Shown: positions 44,929-56,200, counted from the stretch's first letter. The stretch is DNA of 64,000 nt from Trigonopsis variabilis (GCA_003707065.3 PPXM03000003.1:930001-994000), one strand, 5' to 3'. Notes: generated by a model from the sequence alone, not told the origin. Made by a program: numbers and translations.

Positions 44929-45387
44929 ATCTTTGAATTTTCTATGTTGTAGACTTGGAGAAGGTAGACATACTTTATAACCTCCTTAGTCGCCTCGTTT
45001 TAATACAAGCTGGTCCGCCCTGAATTAATCATAATTAGGCGTTCATAGACCTTTCATATCCTCCTCTTCTTAATGTATGTGAAAGCTAATATATATTTTT
45101 TGTATTTTTTGACCGCTATATACAGAATAAAATGAGCAGTACTGTTACCAAGAAAGTGAATGGAGAATCTGGGGAGGACTACAGCTAACGCCCAGCAGCT
45201 ATCAAAGTAAGCCTGAACGTGCACCATTCCTAACGAAAGAGTTGAATATTTTAATTCCTTTTTAACTCTAGACTGGCTGACTAGCTATTAAGCGCAACTG
45301 ATATCCGTTACTGTTTGGAAGGCGTACCAAGCGATCAGCCATCTTGAGTGTCAGGTCATTACTTACCACCATTACACTCCCAAAGCT
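44929..45387. other. Divergent spacer, orphan ORF / UspA gene
   Basis: These 459 bp include an AT-rich patch near 45085-45125 with TATATA runs. No gene or strong repeat is visible. Confidence 0.35.
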
Positions 45388-46393
45388 ATGAGCTCTAGTA
45401 AACTGACCTTTTCAGAGCCAGAAAAGAATCGACGGCGTTCTGCTGATAGCTTAAGTTTTGATACTGGATCAGGAAGTTCTCTGGATGAGCCAAGAGCCAG
45501 CCTGAGAGCGCGACCGAGGGGTCACTCTTCGCCTCCCCCACCTCCGTATGCTTATAGAGACAAGTCTGAACTAACGGTAGGCGATTTAAAAAGCAAGTTG
45601 GATTTGATACCTTTCACAATAAAGATGCTGATGTTTATTCGGTATCATTGAAGACCAAACACAGAGACTATGTTTATAACCGGGCGTCGCGCACTTTCCT
45701 ATGTGGTCTGGATTCGAATGCGTATTCACAATATGCCTTGGAATGGCTAATGGATGAACTTGTTGACGATGGGGACGAAGTAGTCTGTTTGCGAGTGATT
45801 GATCCAAACAAGTTATCTGGAGGAGACCATTCTGCCGATTACAGACAGGACGCCTATAAGTTATTGGATGAGATCATGCAAACGAATGACGATGATAAGA
45901 ATGTACGGCTATTTCATGAGTTTTGAGCTAATATCAGATCTCGATCGTCCTTGAAATGGCGGTGGGAAAAGTATTTTCCTTGTTTAAACGGATGATCCGA
46001 ATCTATGAACCGGTCGCATTAATTGTTGGAACTAAGGGCAGGGCTATCAATAGCTTCCAGGGATTATTACCTGGATCTGTATCTAAATGGTGTCTACAAC
46101 ACTCGCCTGTTCCAGTTATTGTCGTCCGGCCGAGTCTCAAGCGCGAAAAGAAAAAGGCCAAGCGATTAGCGGATCCTTCTCGGCGATCTTATGTGGACAT
46201 ACTTGAAAAATCCAATAACGGCGACACAATTACACGCAGTTTTAGTCTTGGCTCTACATCTGATCTCTCGAGACCAGTCATTCCTCACGAAGCGGACCTT
46301 GTCGATCCACTCACCAGACTCGACATCACAGACCAAGATCTCGACAGGGATGGTGAGAAATCTCAGAAACTGGAGAAAGAAGAGGAAGGTTGA
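45388..46393 (+). CDS. Universal stress protein (UspA) domain protein
   Basis: Exons are 45388-45545, 45581-45902 and 45938-46393, with two 35-nt introns, giving 311 residues. The N-terminus is Ser/Pro-rich (RGHSSPPPPP). The fungal entry motif VGFDTFHNKDADVYS is restored only by the first splice. The UspA fold follows (RTFLCGLDSNAYSQYALEWL, VCLRVIDPN), with the nucleotide loop LIVGTKGRAINSFQGLLPGS and VPVIVVRP. The tail is charged. Fungal UspA proteins of this type are nucleotide-binding and stress-linked, but no precise role is established. Confidence 0.87.
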
Positions 46394-46549
46394 TCGAATG
46401 GTCCAAAGATCTGTGGATTTATATCAACGGGTTGAGGGGTTCAGGATGGACGGTTACAAAGTTTTCTCTTGGTTTTGCTCGTACGAACATATACATCATC
46501 AACGCTATCTTATCCAATGATTCACTAATATTGTTTCCTATAAAGATAC

Positions 46550-47489
46550 TCACTTTTTAAAATTGGGAGCCCGCTTTTCGGTAAAAGCGGCCATTCCCTC
46601 CTTTTGATCGGCCGTGGCAAAGAGCCCGTAGAACAAGTTGCGCTCGAATTTCACGCCCTCTGCGAGACTCAGTTCATAGCTCTGGTTGACAGCCTCCTTG
46701 GCAGCCCGGACGGACAAAGTTCCAAAGCTGGCAATCTCAGACGCGGTCTTGAGAGCCTCGTCGAGTAATTGATCGGCAGGGAAAAGTCTAGCAGCTAGAC
46801 CCCATTCGAATGCCTCTTTGGCGGTGATATTTCGACCAGTCAGAATGATTTCCATGGCGCGCGCTTTGCCAATTGCTCTGACAAGACGTTGAGTACCTCC
46901 AGCGCCAGGAATAACGCCCAGTTTGATTTCAGGTTGGCCGAAAACAGCCTTCTCGCTTGCATAGAGTATATCAGTCCTAGAATGTTAGCGCAATGCAGAT
47001 GATAATTTTATTACATCATCGCAAGTTCGCATCCTCCGCCAAACTGGAACATTAGTAAGCCTGATCACCACTTCCACTTACAGCATAGCCATTGACAGCA
47101 GCAATGATAGGCTTATTGATTTTGGTGAGGTCACTCCAAGATTTAATGAACCCTTCACCGTAAACACTTTCAAAAGTCTTGGGCTGCATCTCCTTGATAT
47201 CAGCGCCGGCTAGGTGGGTTAATCATCTGTGAGAGCCTCGGTTATCTAGCTTACCAGCAAAAGATTTGCCAACTCCGGTCAAGACAATTGCCCCGACGTC
47301 CGAATCATTATCGGCCTTAGTGAGAGCATCATTGAGTTCAGCAATGAGAGGGGAACATAGAGCATTGAGCGCTTTTGGTCGATCAAGTTGCACTAAAGAC
47401 ACTCGTGGTTTTGGAGTCGAGACCTGGATAAATTCATAAGAACGACGAGCAGAGGTAGAAAAGGCTCGGATAAATCGGTTCATCATCAT
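46550..47489 (-). CDS. ECHS1: Mitochondrial enoyl-CoA hydratase
   Basis: This crotonase-fold enzyme hydrates 2-trans-enoyl-CoA in beta-oxidation and branched amino acid breakdown. Exons are 47489-47255, 47209-47082, 47043-47015 and 46976-46550, with introns of 45, 38 and 38 nt, giving 272 residues. The start [19 protein letters not shown] is a presequence. The oxyanion-hole and catalytic parts are intact: GADIKEM, Glu127 in [10 protein letters not shown], and Glu147 in [19 protein letters not shown]. The third exon is only 29 nt but carries the first catalytic Glu, so its inclusion is essential. Confidence 0.95.
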
Positions 47490-47913
47490 GGCTAACCACT
47501 TCCCGTTGCACAATTGGACTCGGCTCTGGGCGGGTGCCTAAATAGCTGACCAGCTAGTCCATGGTTTCCCCGCAGACAATCCGGATTGGGAATCGTTACC
47601 CGGGTCGAGGCCCGGAGGAACCCGGGGAAGAGTCGACGCCCCGAATACTCACTTATAAATGTAGCGCTGGACCTTCAACTTGATCGCTGGACATGCTGTG
47701 ATAATGAATATGCTTTTCAACCTGATCTGACGGCGGACCACAGTGGATGCCTTGATAGGCCGTCACGTGACGGTGGTTGACGCTGGCACCGGCCTAATCG
47801 GCAATCTGATCTGAGTCAGAGATAGAGAGGTCATATTCCCTTGCGAAAGCATTAAAGCTTTACAGAATTAACCAAAAATTAGACTTAAATCTAATTACTG
47901 AACAGGTTTCTTG
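47490..47913. promoter_or_regulatory. Divergent promoter ECHS1 / cysteine-rich gene
   Basis: This 424-bp spacer has a GC-rich block near 47590-47660 with repeated CCCGG elements. TTACCCGGG lies at 47596-47604, containing the Reb1-type core TTACCCG, 107 bp from the ECHS1 ATG. A 64-codon frame in the block has no family match and is left out. Confidence 0.35.
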
Positions 47914-48414
47914 ATGTCTCTAGATTGCTTGTTTGAGAATCTGCTGATTCATGCTGAACTTGACCGTCAGTTGGATTATCAAGATAAGGCAAGGCTTCTG
48001 ATGGTGAATAAGCGGATGCATTCCCTAATCCACGAATTTGATCTACCAGCTTGGGTTAGACGGCGTGATATCGATCAGACTTGCACGTCATGCGGGAATT
48101 GCGACGATGATTTGTGTGAAGGATGTGGTAGTCTGCGAAAATGTCAGGACTGTCTTCGATATTGGTGCGCTCCTTGTTTTCATGCTGAGTCCCGCAATAT
48201 AACTTTAGAATGCTATGAGTGTGGTCGCATCTGTCAAGGTATACCTTCTATCTGTGGTCACCACTAATCCTTAGATTGCCGTGAAGGCAGGCGAGGGAAA
48301 TGCAAGTCATGCAAGACTGTCTTTTGTCGCAAGCATCAAGATCAAGCTTCGATCGATTACTGCGACTGGTGTACCGTAAGGGGACCACGATTGCTTAGAT
48401 TCTATGAGGAATGA
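47914..48414 (+). CDS. Small cysteine-rich zinc-binding protein, F-box-like N-terminus
   Basis: Exons are 47914-48238 and 48275-48414, with a 36-nt intron, giving 154 residues. Residues 1-45 form two helices (LFENLLIHAELDRQL, DKARLLMVNKRMHSLI) with the spacing of an F-box-like motif, though too weak to call. After residue 55 come about sixteen cysteines in CxxC pairs (CTSCGNC, CEGCGSLRKCQDC, CAPC, CYECGRIC, then CKSCKTVFCRKH and CDWC), a RING/TRIAD-like treble-clef pattern. The function is unknown; a ubiquitin-ligase adaptor is one reading. The splice keeps the second cysteine cluster in frame. Confidence 0.7.
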
Positions 48415-48574
48415 ATGATAGATACCTCCTGTCTAGTGGCTGCTTTATTATGGTTCTGTTTTAATGATAGATTGAATAGATAATTTCACCTTATTAGACA
48501 TGTTTTGTAGGATAGGTTAACCGTACAGACTCCAATTATCCCAAAATCATAACCATTAATTATAAAAATACATG

Positions 48575-49456
48575 TCAAGCTTTCATACGCTTTTTAAGTT
48601 GCTGGTCTTTCAACATGATCCGTTCTAAGGCTGACGGTGGCCGCTTATGCTTGCTGTCCTTGGATGTCCCCATTCCCTTTAACACATTGGGTTTGGACTT
48701 GAGAGGATTTACTTTAGTTTTTGGTTCAGCAGATTGATCTGGGGTTACCTTCCTCGCATCGATAGTACTCTTGTTGACTTGCGAGGCCTTATCAGATTCC
48801 GGAGAGTCTCGCTTATTAGATAAGTTTAAACATAATGAGACTTTCATTTCGGAATCTTTATTTAGAGATCGTTCTACCGGTTGCTGCTCTTCAGCTTTGT
48901 CTCCCAGATCCTGCTTGGCTCTTTTTATTTGTCTTTCCAATTCGGCAAATGACCTTTCTTCATCATTTTTTCCCTTATCTTGCTTATTTAAAGCGTCAGC
49001 TCTTTTGAGTGCGTCAGGCGAATTATCTATCCAAGCCAGCGTCAGTCCTTCCTTCTCGTCCTCAGTGACCCGACAAACACCTTCCCGGCCTAACATTCGA
49101 ACAAATTCTGACAATGACGCCCATTTTGTGCCATTCATATGAATATGTTGCTTGTCTGAAATATACTCTTGGTAGAACCTATTCGCCCCGATCCTCTTTT
49201 CGCCATGAGATGACCGCAATAATGATAAGAAATCGTGTTTAAATTGTCTTGAGAATTCTTCTATTTGTCGTCTAGGATTTTCTCCCACTGATAGCATAGC
49301 ACGAACATGACCTTCACTTTGAGTGTGGCACTTGAAGCCATTCTCATCCCGACATTGTTTCTGACACACTTGACAATACCACCTTAGTCGCTGCAGGCCC
49401 CGAGATTTCATTTGATTCGCCACATATTTTGGAGTGCCCACCTCTGCTCGGCCCAT
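48575..49456 (-). CDS. KIN17: Kin17/Rts2 DNA/RNA-binding protein
   Basis: This single exon gives 293 residues. The start MGRAEVGTPKYVANQMKSRG is diagnostic. The C2H2 zinc finger WYCQVCQKQCRDENGFKCH lies at about 25-55. The winged-helix Kin17 core follows (NRFYQEYISDKQHIHMNGTKW, LTLAWIDNSP). The lysine-rich C-terminus lacks the KOW/SH3 tail of animal KIN17, as in other fungi. Kin17 is spliceosome-associated and is linked to DNA replication and damage response. It is divergent from the UFD1-like gene with 222 bp between. Confidence 0.94.
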   Translation of the reverse strand: MGRAEVGTPKYVANQMKSRGLQRLRWYCQVCQKQCRDENGFKCHTQSEGHVRAMLSVGENPRRQIEEFSRQFKHDFLSLLRSSHGEKRIGANRFYQEYISDKQHIHMNGTKWASLSEFVRMLGREGVCRVTEDEKEGLTLAWIDNSPDALKRADALNKQDKGKNDEERSFAELERQIKRAKQDLGDKAEEQQPVERSLNKDSEMKVSLCLNLSNKRDSPESDKASQVNKSTIDARKVTPDQSAEPKTKVNPLKSKPNVLKGMGTSKDSKHKRPPSALERIMLKDQQLKKRMKA

Positions 49457-49678
49457 TGTGAGATTGATCAAGTAGAAAGTCTCGAGAAGGTGCCCTCTCT
49501 GGGTGTGGCAACGGTTCTAAAGATGGCTCTCCTTGTATTATTACTAAGGCTTGACCAACCTAGTGGCAAGTCACCCTTTCTGGCACTGATCTCCCAACTG
49601 TGTAACGGCCATAGAACCGTCTCGAAAACAGTATAAATAAGGCTTTTTATCCTTCGGCCTTTTCTACTCTATCCGCTC

Positions 49679-51550
49679 ATGACAACACTTTTATACCGGC
49701 CCCTTAATGAGGGGTCTACTGATAGGGTTATATTGCCTCAGTCAGTTCTCGAAGACTTGGTTTCTAGTCATGGTCAAGACCTGCCTTCGCCTTTGACTTT
49801 CCGAATTTCAAACTCCCGTACCAAAGAATCGACTTATTGCGGCGTTCGGGAGTTTTCAGGTGATGATAAGACTATATCTCTACCTACGGCCCTCGCTTCC
49901 GCCCTGAATTTATCAATCTCTGATCCCGTTACTTTGTCATTGAAGCCCCTGCCTAAAGGCACACGAGTCAAGTTGCGAGCTCTTGATATACCTTACGATG
50001 CTGATTGGCAATCTCTACTTGAGTCAAAGCTTAGGACCAGCTATACTACTCTAGCTGAAGGTGCCATTATAACTCTTGATTCGCCTCCAATGAGATTCCG
50101 AGTCGAGAGCCTGGAACCGGAACCGGCTGTTTGTGTTATAGACACTGATCTGACCGTCGAATTGGCACCGTTAGATGCAAATCAAGCAAGAGAAAGCAAG
50201 CGGCTCGCTGAAGAAAGACTTCTGACCAATATCCACGGAGGCTCACTAATCATGGACACACCAGTATCTGATAGACTTGGGCGTGCTGCTAACGTGACTT
50301 ACAAGATTGAATCTTGGGATCGAGAAAACCCTCTATTTATCCAGAGCGAAGGCGGCGACAATCTTATAGTTTTTCTGGGTCTAGATCCGAACGTCAGTAT
50401 GGATTCATTTGTATGGACATCAGCTCAGATCTCACATCATGGTATTCCAATGGTCAACCCGGAAACAACTGCGGATCACTCAGGTCCTTTATATATCAAA
50501 CTCTCTTCTGAAGCTCCTACAGATTATCGTCTCACAGTGAGCCAAAATAAGCTCACAAATAAGGATCCTGATTCGGCCGGAAAGGTTCAATGTTCTAACT
50601 GTCACCACTGGGTCCCGCAACAAGCGCTTATGCTTCACTCAGCGCAATGCCAGCGAAACACTATCCGTTGTTCTTGTGGAATGACATTTGACCGAAGAGA
50701 AGGCGGTATTCCAGTAGAGCACTGGCACTGTGATAATGATCAGTTTACGGGAAATAGCCTGAGCTCAAGGAAACTACACGATTTTTTTCACCACGAGCGA
50801 GTACAATGTGACTGTGGACAGGAGTTTGGCAATAGAATTGCCTTAGCTTACCATCGTGCTTCTTCGTGCCCACAAAAACAGGTCGAATGTAGATTTTGTC
50901 ACCTTCGGCTTCCTCAAGGATTGCCTACTCCAGAGTCAAAAATGCATGGACTTACTGCTCATGAACTAGAGTGTGGCACCCGCACTACTGAATGCCATTT
51001 GTGTGGCAGGATTCTTAAACTCATGGAGGTTGATAGTCATTTGCTTATGCATGATCTCTCGCGGCTGAGTAAGCCCGAACCTCAGCTATGTCAGAATAAG
51101 AACTGCGTGCGCCCTATCAACAGCGTTTCTCACAACCATCTTGATTTGTGTGATATGTGTTTTGGCCCTTTATATAACTCGATGGCCGACCCCACAGGAT
51201 CAAAGCTCAAGTCAAGGATCGAGCGAAGGTATGTGATCCAGCTGACCACGGGCTGTAAGAATGATTGGTGCAACAACAAGTTGTGTGCGACAGGGAGCGC
51301 GACAAAGGTTCCATTGAAAGAAGCATTAGCTCTAATAAAAGAGCTCATGAATGAAGGAAAGATGGACTTTTGCGTGGATAAAGGTATAACAAAACGAAAA
51401 AAGTTGGCGGAATGGCTATCGATGGAAGACTCCTCCAATGGAGGCTACTCTCTTCCATGGTGTGCATTAGCATTGGTGAAGTCCAAAGGCGATATGGACC
51501 AGGCTAAATCGTGGTTGAAGGATAACGCGGTTGCAAGGAGTGAGCGCTGA
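49679..51550 (+). CDS. UFD1-like protein with TRAF-type zinc fingers and AZUL-like end
   Basis: This single exon encodes 623 residues. The first 190 residues resemble the double-psi barrel of Ufd1/Npl4-type Cdc48 cofactors (VILPQSVLEDLV, LRALDIPYDADWQSLLESKL). Cysteine/histidine-rich fingers fill about 300-450 (VQCSNCHHWVPQQALMLHSAQC, RCSCGMTF, VECRFCHLRL). Near residue 525 GCKNDWCNNKLC resembles the AZUL zinc motif of UBE3A. Fungal proteins of this layout are annotated as ubiquitin fusion degradation proteins, but they are not the canonical Ufd1. A role in Cdc48/proteasome substrate handling is inferred. Confidence 0.78.
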   Translation: MTTLLYRPLNEGSTDRVILPQSVLEDLVSSHGQDLPSPLTFRISNSRTKESTYCGVREFSGDDKTISLPTALASALNLSISDPVTLSLKPLPKGTRVKLRALDIPYDADWQSLLESKLRTSYTTLAEGAIITLDSPPMRFRVESLEPEPAVCVIDTDLTVELAPLDANQARESKRLAEERLLTNIHGGSLIMDTPVSDRLGRAANVTYKIESWDRENPLFIQSEGGDNLIVFLGLDPNVSMDSFVWTSAQISHHGIPMVNPETTADHSGPLYIKLSSEAPTDYRLTVSQNKLTNKDPDSAGKVQCSNCHHWVPQQALMLHSAQCQRNTIRCSCGMTFDRREGGIPVEHWHCDNDQFTGNSLSSRKLHDFFHHERVQCDCGQEFGNRIALAYHRASSCPQKQVECRFCHLRLPQGLPTPESKMHGLTAHELECGTRTTECHLCGRILKLMEVDSHLLMHDLSRLSKPEPQLCQNKNCVRPINSVSHNHLDLCDMCFGPLYNSMADPTGSKLKSRIERRYVIQLTTGCKNDWCNNKLCATGSATKVPLKEALALIKELMNEGKMDFCVDKGITKRKKLAEWLSMEDSSNGGYSLPWCALALVKSKGDMDQAKSWLKDNAVARSER

Positions 51551-51817
51551 TTCTGGCGAACAATGGAGAGATTGTTGTTTCGATAGATTTGTTGTACATT
51601 AGATTTGCATTCATGATGGGTGTTTTTTGGTGTTTATATCATGTAGAAAGAATGTATTCTTTGTGGTAGTCCAACCTGAAAGCAAAACAATTGATGAAAT
51701 CATATCGATGTGCGCCCTGTGCGCCCGGTGCCATTGTATCACATTGCAGGACACTCCCTCCACCACTCCCAAGGCTTTGACTAGCGGAATACGTCTATAA
51801 TAGATCTCATTGATTGC

Positions 51818-52347
51818 ATGATGAACATCCATAAGTTGTTGTTGATTGTGATCCTACAGAGAGCTCTTGCTCTCGCGACACATGAAGGAAGCTTTAACGG
51901 CCGAGGGGCACTAACTTCAATTCGACAGACTGTTGACTTTGGAGGACACAGCAAAGTACTCATTCGAGGAATCGGTATATTCCAAAGGGAAGATTCAGGT
52001 GACGGATTTGACGTGGAGAAGTTTTGCAAGTGCACATGTTTTAAGACAAAATCACAAGTTCTTCTATTATCTCGCGATATGTTGGATGATACAGATGCTG
52101 ATGTTTGCGGTATTTGTACCCGTCAATTCTGCGTGGATTCGAATTTACCAATATGTGCTTCAGCCACTGTGGATGATGTCCAAGCGACCTGCTTTCGTGA
52201 GTATAAACGTAAGGTCTGTCTGACCTTTTAGAGCGCGAGAGTCTGAAGGATATGGTCATAATATACTGCTTTATACTTTTGACCCTTGGATTATTAGCTT
52301 TTGCCTTGCTCGGACGGCTTTTCCCTAATATGAAATCCGTAGGATGA
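51818..52347 (+). CDS. Small secretory cysteine-rich single-pass membrane protein
   Basis: Exons are 51818-52196 and 52232-52347, with a 35-nt intron, giving 164 residues. A signal peptide (MMNIHKLLLIVILQRALALA) leads to a luminal part with the pattern CKCTC...CGICTRQFC...LPICA...CFQRES. A transmembrane segment (IIYCFILLTLGLLAFALLG) sits in the last exon, with a short tail. I recall the same Cys pattern and FQR(D/E)S junction in a widespread uncharacterised fungal family. Topology is inferred as type I. An ATG at 51821 is an equal start. Confidence 0.72.
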
Positions 52348-53279
52348 CAACCAAATTCTGCTGACATTACAGATCTTCAGGGGAAGTCGCTGAATTAGTT
52401 GTATTGGCAGGCGAATTCGAACACGAGTCGGTGCCTAATTGTTTGACCACTTGTGTTTATCACCTCCATACAAGGTGATATGGAGGTGATAAACACAAGT
52501 GGTCAAGAGTACGACCTCTTAGTATGAAGGCATATGAAGACAATAGGGTATAATAAGCCTGATAACCCTGAATACTACAGTGCATTCCTGCAAGAATTGC
52601 CCTTTGATGGTCCTGAAACATATTGATTTTGAAGTTTCCATGTGGCAGCAACTGTAATCTTGAATATACTAAGGTCTCTTGCTAAGCTTGGGATTTTTTC
52701 ACCGTCTACTAATTTCTTGAGTTGAATATTTTCATGCCCTCATTAGAACACTACCGAGTGAATTGCTTGATATCTGAGAAATTATTTGACATATTGGCCT
52801 CCTAATCTTGGTTTCTATTCTAACATTGGTATCAAGCTGGTCTAACATTTGGGGAACATAAAATCTATCTATTTGCGAGCATTTCTAACACTCCGGGATT
52901 TTTCTAGTGATCATAATGCTCGATAAAAGGGCCTCTAAGATTCTTTTAACTAATCTAGAGTCTATTATAGAATAAGGCCCATTGTTATGTTTAGGCTTTC
53001 CTCTTACATCCCGAAAACACCATGTCTTATTTACACTCTCTCAAATGGTGGTTCTCAACCTCTAGTTTCTCTTATTATTTGACTATAATCGTCAAACCAA
53101 GCCATAAACCCCTCGATTACACATAGAAAAAGGTCAGAGTGCCTAAGTCACGCGCGTAGAAAGAAGATCATACCATCGTACCTGTAGAGTGCCCACAAAG
53201 TCCCATGTACCGTTACAGTAACGGATAAATTTCGCTGTTACAGAGAACTTTTGGTATGCGAGAGGAGCGATAGAGTCGT
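52348..53279. other. 0.93-kb intergenic region
   Basis: Apart from the 27-bp hairpin there is no gene, RNA or element that I can recognise. It is AT-rich with only short frames. The last part is the promoter and leader of TRM3. Confidence 0.4.
52443..52506. repeat. Perfect 27-bp inverted repeat (hairpin)
   Basis: The arm 52443-52469, starting TTGACCACTTGTGTTTATCA, is exactly complementary in reverse to 52480-52506, with a 10-nt centre (ACAAGGTGAT). It begins 96 bp after the stop of the small membrane protein gene, so it may lie in its 3' UTR. No coding gene covers it. Confidence 0.9.
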
Positions 53280-56200
53280 ATGGTAAATTGTCGGTATTTA
53301 CTCAAAGCTAGGATTCCAAGATATAATTTAACTCGAAATTTTCTCAGATCAATGGCCATGAGTAATAAGCAAGATCCAAACACGTTGTTAGGGATCCTAG
53401 AGACCTTTGCCGATAAAGGTACCATCATTAAAAAATTATCAGAAAGATTGAAGATACCAGTTGAAGATGTCGATCAAAGTCGACGAGTTGTTGAGACCAT
53501 GGATCAAATTCTGGCCGGGGATCAGCTGGACGGATCTTTAAAAGAATACCTCCAGAGCTGTCTAGAAGGATGCTTCCAATCTGACCGCACAAAAATAAAT
53601 AGTCGGGAACTTCTTGACCTTCTAATAAAAACGATCAATATACAGTACTTGGATATGTTTATGACCCGCTTGACAGAGGAACTGAGGGCATACTTGTCCT
53701 ATATCTGTGGATTGTCAAGAGTAAATGAGAAATCTTTTAATGATGCTCAACTGGGAGATTATGCAAAGAAGTATACAAAGAAGGCAGTGCCAAAAGACTT
53801 TGAGCAAGAGGATCTATTGTGGATATTTGGCAGCATCGGAAAGATCATCGCCAGACAAGATTATGTATTGCAGTCAGATACAATTGAGCATTTAGGGCCA
53901 TTAGCACTATTATTGGAGTGTGTGAAAAATGACCAGATACAGGCTTCTGCTCATACAGTTGTTGAACTCATTCTGACTAATGATAAGTTTAAGTCTTGCA
54001 AACACTTTGTTCATTTCCTTTGGGATGTGATTGGGACCTTGTGTGATCATCAAAAGGGTGAATTATTAAATCTTGGGCTGAGAATATGGGTCCTTAGCGT
54101 CAAGGGACTTCAGTTAGAGGAGGACTCTTATTTCCAAAATAGCATTATCCAGTCTTCGAACTATTGGGATAATCTGTATCATGGTCTTTTATCTTTAAAT
54201 CCTACTGACCAGAAATATTCCTTATATATCTTGTCGTTAACACTTCGAAGCGTGGAGATGGATATTACCACCCCAAGATTTACTTGGAAAACCTGTGCTC
54301 AAGCCTCGTTTCAAAATATTTGGCAATTGTTCATCACTTTATATGAAATTATGATTGTTGACTCCTCCAGGAATCAATCGGTAGCGTCTTTATCTGAATT
54401 GACTAAGCTGATTGACTCGGACCTGATAGACCCATGTTGGCCTGCTATCATTCTATCTAGGTCTCTAATGGGATCAACGGACGCCATGAGAAAAACAGTA
54501 CTATCTTATCTATTGTCTCTGCCTTCTCAGTCACTTAGTCGTATCATCCACGATGTTTCTTTTGTTGAACATTATGTTCTTCCTGCTTGCACTCAATCAA
54601 ACTATTTTTACGTCACCGAGAATCTTTCAGACTTCAGCTTAGAATGTATCTATGGGGACGAGATGAGTCAGCTCTTCTTTAGGGCCTTGCAGACCGCCGA
54701 CGATGCGACCGCGGCCCGTCTAATCTCCACTATAATCTCCTATCTCACAGAGCACTATACGATGTTTGAAGCAGGTAAAATCTTCATTCTTGAGGGAATA
54801 AAATTGGCTAGTCAGGATCGCCTCTACCTTAACGCGGACCATCTTGACCAATTGATCAAGCTAGCAAATCTCCCTTTTGAGACTGACATTGGCACTGCAA
54901 TCGCCAGAACGTTCTGTCTCGACTTAGCCTTCTCTTTCAAGATCTCGTCCTTGTCCGATTTGGATACTTGGTGTCGCCATTTGGCGGCCTTTGACCACCA
55001 CCGCAAGCAGCTTGTATCCATCACCACTGCAAGTCATGGCACTTTTTGGCATCGATTGGACAGTTTTTCTTTTGAAGACTTCAGAGATATGTTGTTTAAA
55101 TACTCATTTAATGTTCCTCAGGTGAACTCTTTTGAATTCCAATTGGTTTCAACTATGCTTCTTGTCATGGGTCATCAATTCCCCAAGGATCTTATTATCG
55201 CGAGCCTCTTGGAGCGTGCATCTACACTTTCTAGCTCTCAGTTACAGTCTGTTCTTCTTTGCGTCCTCCAAGCTCATCAAGTTTTTGATATCCCAACCAC
55301 GCCTGCCTTGGCCGGAATGGTAGAAGCTTCCTTTCCTCAGTCCTTAGATAAGATGGATTCTACCAATCTTGACATTTGTAACTTGTTATCCCGTTTAGAT
55401 ATCACAATCTTCTCTGAACGAGAAATTGTTGACCATTTAGTTGAGTTTTTCCGTTCACATCCTTCTACCGTCGAGAGGCAAATTCTTTACTCTTTCAAGT
55501 TATTGGTCAGTTTGAAGGGACCGATCCCATGCGATTCATTGCAATCCTTGACCAACTTACTCATCAAGCATGATTTCATTCCATCGTCAGCTCGAGGAAA
55601 TGTCAAGTCACTCAGGTACGCTGAAGGACAACGAGAATCTGTTCTGGAAGACTTTTTCACGCTTTGGAGTAGAAATATTGGTTCTTTCAATACATGTGAT
55701 ACCGTTTCCTCTACGAATCTCGCGCTATCTCTTATCAATGAGCATTTCCAGTTTTCTCGCACTATGGCACGGAAGTCCATGTGTATTTTTGCGACTGAAG
55801 CTCTTAGAACCATTGGAATAGATACTTTGAAGGATCACCCTGATTTGCTTGACCAATTCACCTCCTTTCTTAATTCCGCCCAGTACTGGGTCCTTGCAGA
55901 CCGAGTGTCGACTAGTGAGAAACCCCTCTATGTGGCACTTGCTGAATTTATTCTCTCTCCTCAATTCATCCAACTATCGGCTCAGGACGAAAATATAGCT
56001 GACCAGTTAGAAAAGGTAAATAATTGTGGTTTTTGAACGCTCTAACACCGCTATAGTCTGTTCAAACATTAGTTCGATACTCCTTTGGGCGCAGATCGAT
56101 TCTTCCAGCAATATCCAAGAGTTTGGTACAAATATACGGTCATCACGATTGTTATCTACCTTGGGTAGGTCGTTCTCTGGTCCGAGTCTATACTATGCTT

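Noticed and set aside
47586-47780. 64-codon frame upstream of the cysteine-rich gene
   Set aside because: It starts at a non-ATG codon in GC-rich promoter sequence and has no domain.
52460-52651. 63-codon minus frame across the 27-bp hairpin
   Set aside because: It has no family match, and part of its sequence is the hairpin arm.
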